From contig JAWLAH010000015.1 in the NCBI GenBank assembly GCA_041395525.1, forward strand, positions 1 to 64,000: a stretch of 64,000 bases of DNA, given 5' to 3'. Below, piece after piece: positions 17,172 through 27,200 of this stretch; position 1 is the stretch's first letter, and each line of letters opens with the position of its first letter. Made by a program: the position numbers and the translations under genes. Under the pieces are notes generated by a model. It was not told the origin of the DNA, searched no databases, and saw nothing but the letters and a program-made list of their open reading frames with translations. Origin of the DNA: CADEED01 sp020442965 (GTDB lineage Bacteria; Pseudomonadota; Gammaproteobacteria; Steroidobacterales; Steroidobacteraceae).

Positions 17172-17375
17172 ATGGAAACCAATCTCGCCCGGCAACTGAC
17201 CGATCTGGAACAGACCGACCTCGAACTCAACGCTCCCGTCGCCGCGCGTGCGGATCGCCCGCAGCTCAAACTGGTTGCCCAGCCACCGCGCGTCGGCTCG
17301 CGGTCTCGCGTACGCGCGCGCCTGCGCCGTCTGGGCGTCAGCCGCGAAGCCTACCGCGTATTTCGAGTCTACTAA
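17172..17375 (+). CDS. small basic hypothetical protein (67 aa)
   Basis: This short frame codes for a 67-residue arginine-rich protein beginning METNLARQLTDLEQTDLELN and ending RVFRVY. No family is recognised. Its acidic N-terminal third and basic remainder are not what one expects of random GC-rich frame, but no strong ribosome site is visible and its stop overlaps the stop of the M48 protease gene by four bases on the other strand. It may be chance. Confidence 0.4.
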   Translation: METNLARQLTDLEQTDLELNAPVAARADRPQLKLVAQPPRVGSRSRVRARLRRLGVSREAYRVFRVY

Positions 17376-19279
17376 CCCGCGCTAGCGACGGATCGCGCAG
17401 CGACAGCCACGCGCGGTAGTAGCGGCGGTAGCGGGCAGCGCAACACCGCACACACGGTACGTAGCAATTCTGCTTCGGCGGTCGAGAGCTGCTCATCGTG
17501 CGCGATGGTCTTGACGAGGCCCTCGATCAATGCGCGCTTGCCGTAAGGGTGCAATGTCTGCAACGCACGAAGTGCGCTTGCAAACTGCTGTGGCCAGTCA
17601 GCGATCGCACGATAACTCGGGCGATCGCGTGGCAGCACCAATCCAAGTCCCGATTCATACGCCCGGCGAGCTCCTGTAGCGTCGGCACTGCCGTGGGTCG
17701 CCAGAACAGAGAAGACGACCGCCATGGGCGCGATCAGTTGGGTGATGGTCTGAGTGCCAGCGACGCGCGGGCCCGTCAACTCATCGTTGAGCGCTGCACC
17801 AAGCATCAGGGCGAGCGAGCATTCGAATACATCGGTTTGACCGTCGAGCTGGGCCAACTGATCAACCGTTCGAAGCAGCTTGCGACGATCATCGAGTGTC
17901 AGTCGACGCAACGTCGGAAAAAGCAGCTGCAGTACCGGTAGCCGCAGTTGCGGCGCCAGTCCCGCGACAGTTCGCGTCTGTTGATCGACCGCCGGCAGCA
18001 GGCCCGTGCCGAACGACCGCTCGACGATCTCGCGCTGGGCTGCCAGAACCTGCGGCTGTCGGCCGAGCAACGAGGCTAACAGCACGGGTAAGGCCAGTGC
18101 AGGCGACGCTGCCGCGTCGATGATCGCAGCGGGTACGTCCGCCCGCAAGCCCGCCGCATGCTCCACATGGATCGTCTGCGGATTGCCGACTCGTGCGGCG
18201 ATGACCATGGGCTCTGCTGGTACTGCACGGCTCAGTGCGCTGGTCTGCAGATCGAGCTCATCAACAGCAGACGCTCCCCGCCGCAACGGCCGTTGGGCCA
18301 ACGCGACGGCCCGATCGTAGTCCTTGATCTGGAACGAGGGGTCCAACGCTTGAATCCGCTCGATCAGCGGCGGATGCGTGGCGAGCAGCCGCCGGACCTG
18401 CCCGCTGGCGAACAGCATGTGCGCGACCTCCTCGCCATCGGCAGTCTCGAGTCGCGAGCCGTGGTCCAAACCACCGATCTTGATCAGCGCTCCCTTGAGC
18501 CCTTGTGGATTGCGGGTGAACTGCACCGCTGAAGCATCAGCTAACTGCTCACGCTTGCGCGATACGGCCGCTTGTAGCAAGCGGCCAAAGAACAGGCCGA
18601 CGTAACCGATGATCATGATGCTGAGCGCGAGTACGAGCAGACCACCGCGACCGCGCCGGGAATCGCCGCCACCTGAACTATGACGCAGCACCGTTCTGCC
18701 GATTACCGCGATCGCCAGCAGGCCAAACAACCAGCCCATCAGGCGAATATTGAGCGCCATGTCGCCGTTCAAAATATGACTGAACTCGTGCGCGATGACG
18801 CCCTGCAGCTCTTCACGCGACAGCCTTTGTAGCGCTCCCTGTGTCACGGCTACGGCCGCGTTGGCGGGTGTGTGTCCAGCGGCGAACGCATTGATGCCCG
18901 CTTCGTTCTCGAGGACGTAGACTTCCGGCATGGGCACACCAGAGGCGATGGTCATCTCTTCGATCACGTTCAGAAGACGCTGCTGCAGCGGGTCCAGCGT
19001 ACCGCGGTCGACTCGCGTACCGCCCAACGCGCGCGCAACTGCACCACCCCCATCGCGTAAGCTGAACGTCCGAAAGATGCTCGCACCGCAGATGATCGCG
19101 AGCGCGAAGAGCGTCGTTACGAAGAGCAGTGAGCCGACATCAACGCCAGGTTGAGAAGAGGCGAAGCCAGCGACCACCAGATCGATCGCGATGACTACGA
19201 GCGCAACCGAGACAAGGAAGGCAGCCAACAGCCAGCGTGTCTGTCGCCGCGCTGCCGCCTGCCGCGCGTAGAAATCCAT
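17372..19279 (-). CDS. M48 family (HtpX-like) membrane metallopeptidase with long C-terminal domain
   Basis: This 635-residue protein has two N-terminal TM helices (17-38 and 50-68) and a gluzincin domain with H164-E-F-S-H168 (AHEFSHILNGD). Two further TM helices (about 179-196 and 212-235) follow, then REQLADASAV, which supplies the third zinc ligand. E. coli HtpX is about 290 residues; the extra 330 residues are helical with no recognised domain. Pairing with LemA immediately upstream (6 nt gap) is a recurrent arrangement, suggesting joint membrane-protein quality control or envelope-stress function. Specific substrates are unknown. Confidence 0.9.
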   Translation of the reverse strand: MDFYARQAAARRQTRWLLAAFLVSVALVVIAIDLVVAGFASSQPGVDVGSLLFVTTLFALAIICGASIFRTFSLRDGGGAVARALGGTRVDRGTLDPLQQRLLNVIEEMTIASGVPMPEVYVLENEAGINAFAAGHTPANAAVAVTQGALQRLSREELQGVIAHEFSHILNGDMALNIRLMGWLFGLLAIAVIGRTVLRHSSGGGDSRRGRGGLLVLALSIMIIGYVGLFFGRLLQAAVSRKREQLADASAVQFTRNPQGLKGALIKIGGLDHGSRLETADGEEVAHMLFASGQVRRLLATHPPLIERIQALDPSFQIKDYDRAVALAQRPLRRGASAVDELDLQTSALSRAVPAEPMVIAARVGNPQTIHVEHAAGLRADVPAAIIDAAASPALALPVLLASLLGRQPQVLAAQREIVERSFGTGLLPAVDQQTRTVAGLAPQLRLPVLQLLFPTLRRLTLDDRRKLLRTVDQLAQLDGQTDVFECSLALMLGAALNDELTGPRVAGTQTITQLIAPMAVVFSVLATHGSADATGARRAYESGLGLVLPRDRPSYRAIADWPQQFASALRALQTLHPYGKRALIEGLVKTIAHDEQLSTAEAELLRTVCAVLRCPLPPLLPRVAVAARSVASAG

Positions 19280-19285
19280 GCCTGG

Positions 19286-19873
19286 CTAACTGAACGATAC
19301 CTTGGGCGCGTCGCGTGCTTCCGGCTTGCCAATGTCGAGCAACTGGGCCGCCAGGAAGTTGAACATCCCCGCGACGATGCTGCCGGGAAACATTTCGCGC
19401 TGGTTGTTATACGACATGACCGTGTCATTGTAGGCCTGGCGCGCAAATGCCACCTTGTTCTCCGTACTCGTCAGTTCTTCCGTGAGCTGCATCATGTTCT
19501 GGTTGGCTTTGAGATCCGGATAGGCCTCCGACAATGCGAACAGGCGCCCAAGCACGCCCGAGAGCGCGCCCTCCGCACTCGCCAGCTTCTGCATTGCGGC
19601 CGGGTTGCCGGGGTCCGCCGCGGCGCCCTTCAGTCCGTCGACCGCCGCATTGCGGGCTTTGATGACGGCTTCCAGCGTCTCGCGTTCGTGTTTCAAATAG
19701 CCCTTGGCGATCTCGACCAGATTCGGGATCAGGTCGTAACGACGCGTGAGTTGCACGTCGATCTGGGCGAATGCGTTCTTGTAGGCATTCCGCGCAGCTA
19801 CCAACCGATTGTAGATCCCGACGATGAACGCAACGACGCCCACGATCACCAGCAGCAAAATGATCCATTCCAT
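19286..19873 (-). CDS. LemA family protein
   Basis: This 195-residue protein has one N-terminal TM helix (residues 3-20) and then the LemA helical bundle with YNRLVAARNAYKNAFAQIDV and the RRYDLIPNLVEIAKGY signature. It is a membrane-anchored, mostly cytosolic or periplasmic coiled protein whose molecular role is still unclear. It is the upstream partner of the M48 protease, as in many bacteria, and follows the small basic protein gene by 3 nt, indicating a three-gene transcript. Confidence 0.92.
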   Translation of the reverse strand: MEWIILLLVIVGVVAFIVGIYNRLVAARNAYKNAFAQIDVQLTRRYDLIPNLVEIAKGYLKHERETLEAVIKARNAAVDGLKGAAADPGNPAAMQKLASAEGALSGVLGRLFALSEAYPDLKANQNMMQLTEELTSTENKVAFARQAYNDTVMSYNNQREMFPGSIVAGMFNFLAAQLLDIGKPEARDAPKVSFS

Positions 19874-19876
19874 ACG

Positions 19877-20224
19877 TCACCTCTTCTTTTTCGCAGTCTT
19901 CCTGGCGTTCTTCCGAGTAGCGGATTTCTTTGGCACCAACTCCTCCAACACCCGGAATAGGCTGGCAATGAACTCCTGACGCTCCGCGGCCAAGCGCTGC
20001 TCGAGTGCCGGAGCGAACTCATACGCATCGACCTCACCCGGCTTGAACGTGCCGCGCTTTGCGCCAATCGCTTCCATCGCCATCACGCGCTCGCGCAGCG
20101 CCCAGACTTCGCTCGCCAACGTCACTACCATGCTCAAGATCTTGTCAGTCGCCGGATCGGCGAAAAAATAGGGCCTGCCACCGCGAACGCTGCGGCGCAT
20201 CGGCTGCCTGTCTGGTGCTTTCAT
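19877..20224 (-). CDS. hypothetical protein with lysine-rich C-terminus (115 aa)
   Basis: A clear ribosome site (GAGGAG, 7 nt upstream) precedes the ATG at 20224. The 115 residues begin MKAPDRQPMRRSVRGGRPYFF; the middle (about 25-85) is predicted helical, and the end, from PKKSATRKNARKTAKKKR, is histone-like and basic. I do not recognise the family. It lies between a methyltransferase gene upstream (58 nt) and LemA downstream (3 nt), so it may be expressed with either. The same frame is open further upstream but into the methyltransferase coding region, so the longer start is rejected. Confidence 0.65.
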   Translation of the reverse strand: MKAPDRQPMRRSVRGGRPYFFADPATDKILSMVVTLASEVWALRERVMAMEAIGAKRGTFKPGEVDAYEFAPALEQRLAAERQEFIASLFRVLEELVPKKSATRKNARKTAKKKR

Positions 20225-20282
20225 CGGGCTCCTCGTCTTACCCGCAAGCGCGAGGCGAGTTCCGCCAGTTGCACGCATCGGA

Positions 20283-21470
20283 TCATTTCCAGGCTCCAAA
20301 ACAATACCACTGCAAGCCGTCCGACAAACGGCCTGTCTTGTCGCTGTCGACCGACCCGGGTGCGCGCACGGCATTCGCGATGGCCTGCTCGCCGAACCAG
20401 GCGATCGAAGGTACCACGAACTGCACATAGTTAGCGGAACTGAAGCCCGCCTGTTCGCAAAGCTGCTGCGGGACCAGATCACGGAACGGCTTGTAGTAAG
20501 GTTCATTGTTGTATGAGCTGTCCCAATCGAGGTAGAACGCGTCGTACGGCGACAACTGCGCGTTCGGCGGCAATTCCATGTGCAGCATCAGACCGCCCGG
20601 CCGCAGCACCCGATACGCCTCTGCGAGCACGCGCGTAATATCCTTGCGCGGTACCTCATGTAGGAACATCGACGAGAAGACGACATCGAAACTCGCGTCC
20701 GGATACTTGAGTTCGGTCGCGTTCATCTGCTCGAAATCGACCGCACGGTCCTGCGCCTGCGCGCGCGCATGTGCGTAGCGCAGGCACGGTGCGGCGACAT
20801 CGACGCCGCGTACGCGTGCTGCGGGATACGTATCTTTCCAGGAACCGGTGTTGTGCCCGATCGTGCACCCAAGATCGAGCACATCCTGCGGCTTGAACCC
20901 TGGATACCGCGCTTTGACAAAACGCGAAATGCTCTGGCCGATGTCATCGAGATTCTGACCCATCAGCCCGAATGAGAATACCGCGAGACCATTGTCATAT
21001 AACGAGCCAGCCGCGAGATCATCTTTCTCATACTCGCCGTCGTAATTGCCGGGCATCAGATGAACATCGAGTGCCGATACCGAGCGCGGCACCGGCAGGT
21101 TCGCATCGAGCTTGAGTGAGCCGGACTTGCGGCGCGTGGCCAGCGACTTGGCCTTCTGCTTGAGGTCCGCGCGCTGCCGCTCGAGCGGCGGAAAGACCGA
21201 CTGCCAAACCATGTCCTGCGCGGTCACGCGCAACGACGAGTAAAACTTGAAGTACTCGTTAGGGCGAATCGCCTGGTGAACCTGTGGCCCGTCTTGCGGA
21301 GCACGGCCCGCCTTGCGACGAAACGCTGGTTCCACCTCTGCGTCGTAAACGGCGCGCATACCGTTCGCCATGTCGTTCAGGACATGGGAACGCAGCCCTG
21401 CGACAAAGTTCATGCGCGCCTGTTCGTCGCGGGTCTTGCCAAGACGCAAGTCATGTTTGAGGTCGAGCAT
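20283..21470 (-). CDS. class I SAM-dependent methyltransferase
   Basis: This 395-residue protein has a C-terminal Rossmann methyltransferase domain: motif I VLDLGCTIGHNTG (about residue 203), acidic loop VRGVDVAAP, motif IV DASFDVVFSSMFLHEV and the following RPGG turn. The roughly 180-residue N-terminal part is helical and not recognised. The ATG at 21470 has a GAGGGT ribosome site; an earlier TTG at 21488 is less convincing. It is divergent from the pilus genes, sharing a 173-bp promoter region that contains a CRP-like palindrome. Substrate unknown; small-molecule or natural-product methylation is possible. Confidence 0.85.
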   Translation of the reverse strand: MLDLKHDLRLGKTRDEQARMNFVAGLRSHVLNDMANGMRAVYDAEVEPAFRRKAGRAPQDGPQVHQAIRPNEYFKFYSSLRVTAQDMVWQSVFPPLERQRADLKQKAKSLATRRKSGSLKLDANLPVPRSVSALDVHLMPGNYDGEYEKDDLAAGSLYDNGLAVFSFGLMGQNLDDIGQSISRFVKARYPGFKPQDVLDLGCTIGHNTGSWKDTYPAARVRGVDVAAPCLRYAHARAQAQDRAVDFEQMNATELKYPDASFDVVFSSMFLHEVPRKDITRVLAEAYRVLRPGGLMLHMELPPNAQLSPYDAFYLDWDSSYNNEPYYKPFRDLVPQQLCEQAGFSSANYVQFVVPSIAWFGEQAIANAVRAPGSVDSDKTGRLSDGLQWYCFGAWK

Positions 21471-21545
21471 GGCGATACCCTCGTACAAGTTGGGACGGTG
21501 CGATCATCGACACTGCCACGCGGTCGCAGTTATGTCGAGTGGCTG

Positions 21546-21563
21546 CTGTGAACCAAGTCACAG
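21546..21563. promoter_or_regulatory. perfect CRP/Vfr-like palindrome upstream of the first minor-pilin operon
   Basis: CTGTGA-ACCAAG-TCACAG is a perfect TGTGA-N6-TCACA palindrome with an extra matching base on each side. It lies 80 bp upstream of fimT copy 1 (21644) and 75 bp upstream of the divergent methyltransferase. In Pseudomonas the CRP homologue Vfr controls type IV pilus and surface-sensing genes, so this site fits biologically. Confidence 0.75.
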
Positions 21564-21643
21564 CGCGCGCCGTCGACGCCGGTGGATCGCCCACTGGTCG
21601 GACATCCTAGCAGGACATGCCGGACGCGTCTCAAATAGCGCTC

Positions 21644-22187
21644 ATGAGAACGCTCACCGGCAAACCGCAAAGCGGCTACACGCTGCTCGAGCTGATGACC
21701 GCCATCGCCATTCTCGGCATCCTGCTGGGGATCGCTGTTCCGAGCTTTCGCGAGTACACGCGCAACAGCCGCGCGACGGCCGCGCAGAATGACCTGGTCA
21801 CATCGCTCGCGCTGGCGCGCAATGAATCGCTCAAGCGTAGTCGCGCTGTGACCGTCTGTGCGTCGACGGACAGCCTCACCTGTAGCGGTAGCACAGACTG
21901 GTCCACGGGCTGGATCGTGTTCTGGTGGTGGCATACCGCCGGCATAGTAGACGCTGGCATCGACGCGCTCTTGCAAGTCGGCTCGACTACCACCCCGATG
22001 TCGTTCTGGTGAGTGGTCCGCGGGGCGGCGCGGTCGCCACTTCATTCCTGCGCTACGGACCAACGGGTTTGCTGGTGCCGCTCGCGGCTCATTCGATATC
22101 TACGGCACGGGTTGTTATGGCCCCAATCGTCAAATTTCAACATCATGAGCCCCGGCACGCCCAGCGTCGCGCGTCAACTGCCCCTAG
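21644..22187 (+). pseudogene. fimT/gspH-type minor pilin, copy 1, frameshifted
   Basis: The start resembles copy 2 closely: SGYTLLELMTAIAILGILLG with prepilin cleavage before YTLLE, then the RNSRAxAxQNDxVT and VTVCAS segments. After WIVF (about 21930) the frame breaks. The missing parts continue in other frames: VLVSGPRGGAVATSFLRYGPTG near 22005-22065, FDIYGTGCYGPN near 22093 and MSPGTPSVAR near 22145, so at least three single-base indels are present. The product would be the FimT/GspH pseudopilin that primes pilus assembly. Either a real pseudogene or a stretch of sequencing errors (see findings). Confidence 0.8.
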
Positions 22188-22196
22188 GTCCTCCGC

Positions 22197-22669
22197 ATGA
22201 TCACCACTAATCATTCCGGTCAGCCTCGGTGCGTGGCTTCACTATGGTCCGAGCGTTGGTGGCGCTGCTCGTGCTGTCGATTGGGCTATTGGGCGTCGGC
22301 CTGATGCAATTCTCCAGCCTGCGCTCAATCACGGCTCATCGCTGCGCTCGCAGGCGACCTTCCTGGCCTACGACATTGCCGATCGCATGCGCGCGAATCG
22401 CGCCCAACTGCGATCGATGGTGGCGAGTACGACATCGCATTAGCTGCGGCTGGCGCGTCCGGAACGGTCGCCGGCGACGACCTTATTCGCGGAAACGAGT
22501 GCCGCCGACCTTTGCCAGGCGGCGATGGTTCGGTGGCGCGCGCAGGTCACAGATGCTGCCGGTGGAACACCGATCACGGTCACGACCTTCCACGGTTACC
22601 GTGCGCTGGAACGATTCGCGCGATCCGGCCGAAGCGCCGCTGCAGTTCGTGATGGAGACCCAACTATGA
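22197..22669 (+). pseudogene. pilV-type minor pilin, copy 1, frameshifted
   Basis: GFTMVRALVALLVLSIGLLG with FSSLR matches copy 2 (GFTLVEALIAVLVLSIGLLG, LSSLR), and TFLAYDIADRMRANRA follows in another frame near 22360. The last residues, from TVRWNDS to FVMETQL, return to the first frame and end at a TGA that overlaps the pilW copy 1 ATG, exactly the spacing expected of an intact operon. Glu5 of the pilin signature reads Arg (MVR instead of LVE), a substitution that indels do not explain. Confidence 0.78.
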
Positions 22670-23712
22670 TGCGCTATCGAGCAAGCGGCTTCAGCGGCAT
22701 CGTCGAACTGATGGTGGCGATGACGCTGGTCTCGTATTGTTAGCCGGTGCGCTCGCGATCACGTACAGCTCGCGCGTCACCTTCGGCGAGAACGAGCGCG
22801 TCGGACGCCTGCAGGAGAACCGGGCGCTTCGCGATCGAGCTGCTGTCGCGCGACTTGCGCGGCGCCGGATTCGGTAACACATACGCGGCGTCACCTTCAA
22901 TTCCACGTAATGGCGCGACGACGCCACTGTGGGATTTCACGCAGCCCGTGCAAGGCTTCGAACACACGGGCACAGGCACCTGAGTCACCTGGTTTGCCGG
23001 CAGTTGTTACAAGTCCGCGCGCCGACGGTAGCGACGTGGTCATGATGCGCACGTCACAGACCAATACCCGGGCTGCAACGGCTACGAACCAGTACCGCGA
23101 TGGCCAGCTCGTCGACATCGTCGTCGACAAAGATCCAACGTGCATGCCAAATGGCCAGACGGTACTGGTTAGCGACTGCTCCGCCGCCAGCGTCTTCGCG
23201 GTCACCGCTTTCCTGGATGGCGGCGCAACGGCGACCCTGCAGCACACAGCCGGTGGCACGCAGTAGGCGTGGGCCCGGGAATGCGACTGCCGATGTGATT
23301 GATTTCCGTGATGGCGCGACCATTGTGCCGGTCGATACCGTGATCTATTACGTACGCGACAGCGACACGCTTCACGTGGCGTTCGCAATCCGCGCTCTGG
23401 CGTATTGTCGGCAACGGCGCGCCGCTCCGAGCTGGTCGAGGGCGTGGAATCTGCGAAGATTTGTACGGCGAAGATACCAACGGCGACCAGCTAGTCGACA
23501 ACTATGTCACCGCCGCTGCGGTTGGCAACTGGAATCGCGTGATCGCGATCAGTCTCTCGATGCTGGTGCGCTCAGTCAGACCCAATTCCGCGCAGGTCGA
23601 CAACCGCACATACACGCTGCTCGGCACACTAACGTCGGAGAGGCCATTCAACGACCGCTATCAACGCACGATCTTCACGACCACCGTGGCGGTGCGCAAT
23701 GCGACCAGCTGA
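22666..23712 (+). pseudogene. pilW-type minor pilin, copy 1, frameshifted
   Basis: The sequence starts MMRYRASGFSGIVELMVAMTL, breaks at about 22731 (GTCTC where GTCCTC would keep frame), resumes as SSRVTFGENERVGRLQEN, breaks at about 22820 (AACCGGG for AACGGG), and resumes as FAIELLSRDLRGAGFG. Breaks follow at about 22980 and 23265 and again near 23400 before WNRVIAISLSMLVRS and the family ending RTIFTTTVAVRNATS. Compared with intact copy 2 the gene is collinear throughout, with about five single-base indels and no large deletion. Confidence 0.8.
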
Positions 23713-23724
23713 GCCGGAGCCCCT

Positions 23725-24270
23725 ATGTCATCGCTCACTAACACCACCCGCAACGCGACGCACCCAGCACGGCGCCATCGGTGACCAGCCTGTTGTTGCT
23801 GCTGGTGTTGACGATCATCGGTATTACCGCCATGCAGATGACGCAGATGCAGGAGCGCATGGCCGGGGCACGCGCGACGTCAATCTAGCATTTCAGGGCG
23901 CCGAGGCCGCGCGCGATGGTGAGGCGCTGATTCGACTGCTGAATCGCGCGCCCCATCGGCTGTGTCACAGCTCCTTGCGACAGTCGACGAAGTTCTCCCG
24001 GACCCGTCACAGCGCAGCGACCCATGGTGGAACGTGAACGCTGGAACTCGAGCCCGATGGCGACCGAACCACAACGACCCAGGACATGCCCGAGCTAAGC
24101 CTCAGACCCACGGTTTATCGTCGAGGAGTCTGCCCGTCGTGTCCGACACCCTCACCGTAGGCCATGAAGCGCCGGCGGTAAAGGGACGATGTGCCGTAAC
24201 GGGACGCTCAACCGGTGGCGGCGGCAACGCGCGCACCGTACTCGAATCCACGTTTACCCGTCGTTACTAG
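23725..24270 (+). pseudogene. pilX-type minor pilin, copy 1, frameshifted
   Basis: VTSLLLLLVLTIIGITAMQMTQMQERMAG aligns with intact PilX copy 2 after correcting an extra G near 23780; a further break near 23866 precedes the segment VNLAFQGAEAARDGEALI. The later part matches PilX only loosely (PWWN near 24023, then ARTVLESTFTRRY at the end). The predicted role of an intact copy would be the minor pilin that joins the PilY1-containing tip complex. Confidence 0.72.
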
Positions 24271-24290
24271 CGACTTGAGGGTAGTTTATC

Positions 24291-27200
24291 ATGAAGACTC
24301 ATGGCAATTGCAAAGTGCTCAGCGCGCTCAGCGCCACGATACTGATGATCGTATCGCTACGCGCCGCGGAATCGGCACCGCTCGCCCTGGTCGACGCACC
24401 GCTGTTCTGGCGCTCAACGTCAAGCCAGATCTGATCATGGCGATCGACGATTCTGGCTCGATGGACTTCGAGGTCTCGTTCCCGACCAACGACGGCGCGG
24501 CGTGGTGGCGCTACGGTCCAGTTGGCAGCTTTGCGATGCGGTCACGGACAATAACAGCTACGCCGGTTGCACCTCAACGCGGTCCTCGACACGCCCGCTG
24601 CCGGTGAGCTCAACTTCGACAGCAGCGGCAATTCAGCGACCAACGCCGCACCATTTCGCAAGAGCGCCTATCTGTTTCCGAACGGTTGCAGCCAGCGCCT
24701 CGACATGCTTTCAGAAGCGCAACTGCGCATTGCATCACGCGATCCCGCCGTTGCCACAGTTCGGCTGGGCACGCTCGTCGGAGATCAACCGCGCCTACTT
24801 CGATCCGAATGTCAGCTACAAACCGTGGGTCGACGGTGGCGGCCTCGTTCACGGATGCGCCGCCGACAGCGGCTCCTTCGACCCAGTATTCAGCCCCGCT
24901 AACACGATCGATCTGACGCCGCAGGACGTCGCGTCGAATGGCCAAATTCCGGCGGAGCCGGCAGGGACGCCTTACGCCAATTGCAGCAACGCTTCGCTGC
25001 CGGCCAATGCCGCCGACCATACGTTCACGTTGTTCAGCGGCATGACGCTCCCCGCGGGCACCTACCGCTGCGCGCGCCGGCCCGCAACTGGGAAAGCGTC
25101 TCCGCAGGCAAGCTGCGTGGTCAGCGCAGCAAACGGCTGCTCGGTACACATCTGAATGGTGACACGTTGACGCCACCGGTCACTTACACGATGGCAAACA
25201 ACAGTTTCCATCGTTATTTCCCGGCGACGTTCTATCTGCCGGCGACGGCCTCCACACGCTCGCGGCGACGTTCGGATACACCGGCACAAGCCTGAATGGC
25301 GTCGCACCTGATGGTTCGGCACTGATTGGTTACGAAATCAAGCCGGGTAACTTCGCGAACCCGGCCGACTACACGGCGATGATCGCCAACTTCGCCAACT
25401 GGATTTCTACCGCAAGCGTCACCAGGCGCTGCGCGCAGGAACTCGGTCAATCGTTCAGTGCGATCGAAAGGCGTGCGAGTCGCAGGCTTTCGAATCAACC
25501 GCCCCAGGACCAACTTTGCGATGGCGGATATCGACGTCCCGGCCGATCGTGACAAGCCTGTATCAGCAGTTCTATACATCAGAGCTGGACCGGCTCAGGT
25601 GGCACGCCCAATCACCTGGCAGTCTCCAGAATAATCAGCTTCCGTACGCAATGCCAATGCGCCGGTCACATACTCGTGCCAGAAGAATTTTGGCATGTTG
25701 TTTACCGACGGATTCTCGAACCCGCCCGCTTGGGGCGATGGCATCAGTGGAAACTTTGGCAACGTCGATGGCGCGTTTGCTGCGCCGTACGCGGATAGCA
25801 TCGGCGACACGATTACCAGACGCGGTGATGAGCGCCTACGTCAATCCGCTGCGGACGGGACCTGGGTTTCCACCGGGGTTCGTCACCGTGCCACCGGCGT
25901 GCGGCTCAGCGCCCGTTGATCCGCGCCTCGACTGCAATACCAATCTGCACATGAACTTCTACGCGATCACACTCAATTCGCGCGGCCTGGCGTTCGATCC
26001 GGATGGTCCGCCGAACGCACTCGATCCGTTCACCGCGACGCCGACCTGGCCCGTTGCTTTCCCCGCACGCCACCCGGCCGCAGTGGACGATCTTTGGCAC
26101 GCTGCACTCAACGGCCGCGGCAAGCTACTCAACGCACGCCGGCCATCCGACATCGCCGATCGGCTGGCAGAAGTGCTGCAAAGTGTGACGGCCCGCGAGG
26201 GATCGGCGGCGTCCGCGTCGGTCAATAGCACGTCGATCAATAGCGAGACACGCGTATTTCAGGCCAAATTCGACAGCGAATACTGGAGCGGCAGCGTTCT
26301 GTCCTGGGGTGTAAACGCGGACGGTACGCTCGACAACTCGCGTCATTGGGACACCCAGGCAATCACACCGTTCGCGTCTCCCGCGACTCGCAAGATCATT
26401 ACCCGGGATTCGAGCAACAATGCCGTCGCGTTCAAAGCTGCCAGCCTGGATGCGGCGCGCCTCGCGCAGCTCGACGCGGACCCATTCGTCGCCGCGGAAA
26501 AGCTCGACTATCTGCGTGGCGACACGAGTCGCGAACTGCCGGCGCCCGGGGGCATCTTTCGCAGCCGCAATGGCAATCTGTTAGGCGATATCGTCAATTC
26601 GTCGCCAGCCTTCGTCGGGCGGCCTTCATTTCTCTACCGCGACACACTCGAGGCGCAGCCGTACTCGGCCTATCGCACTGCGCAGGCAGGCCGGAGGGGC
26701 GTCCTGTACGTTGGTGCGAACGACGGCATGCTGCACGCGTTCGACGCCGAGACTGGCGTAGAACTCTTCGCCTACGTACCAGGCGCCGTATTCCAGAACT
26801 TGCACTACCTCACAAGTCCTAATTACTCGCACCGCTACTACGTCGACGGCACACCGACCGTCGGCGACGCCTTTGTGGCCGGCCAATGGCGCACAATGCT
26901 CGTGAGCGGCCTGAACAAGGGCGGCCAGAGCGTGTTCGCACTGGACGTCACGGATCCCAACACCGTTAGCGACGGCACGCCGAACTTGCTCGCCAAATGG
27001 GAGTTCACCGACGCGGACGACGCGGACTTGGGTTACAGCTATTCGCGGCCAGCTATCGTGCGCATGCACAACGGCCGTTGGGCCGCTGTTTTCGGCAACG
27101 GCTATAACAACACCCAAGCGGACGGCTCGGTCAGTGCGACCGGTGATGCGGTGTTGTTCGTCGTCGATCTCGAGACCGGCGTGCTCATCAAGAAGATCGA

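Noticed and set aside
16846..17199. A 117-codon plus-strand frame spanning the cytochrome b561-c start and its promoter region.
   Set aside because: Its first third is antisense to the cytochrome gene and it runs through a CRP-like site and hairpin; composition is not gene-like.
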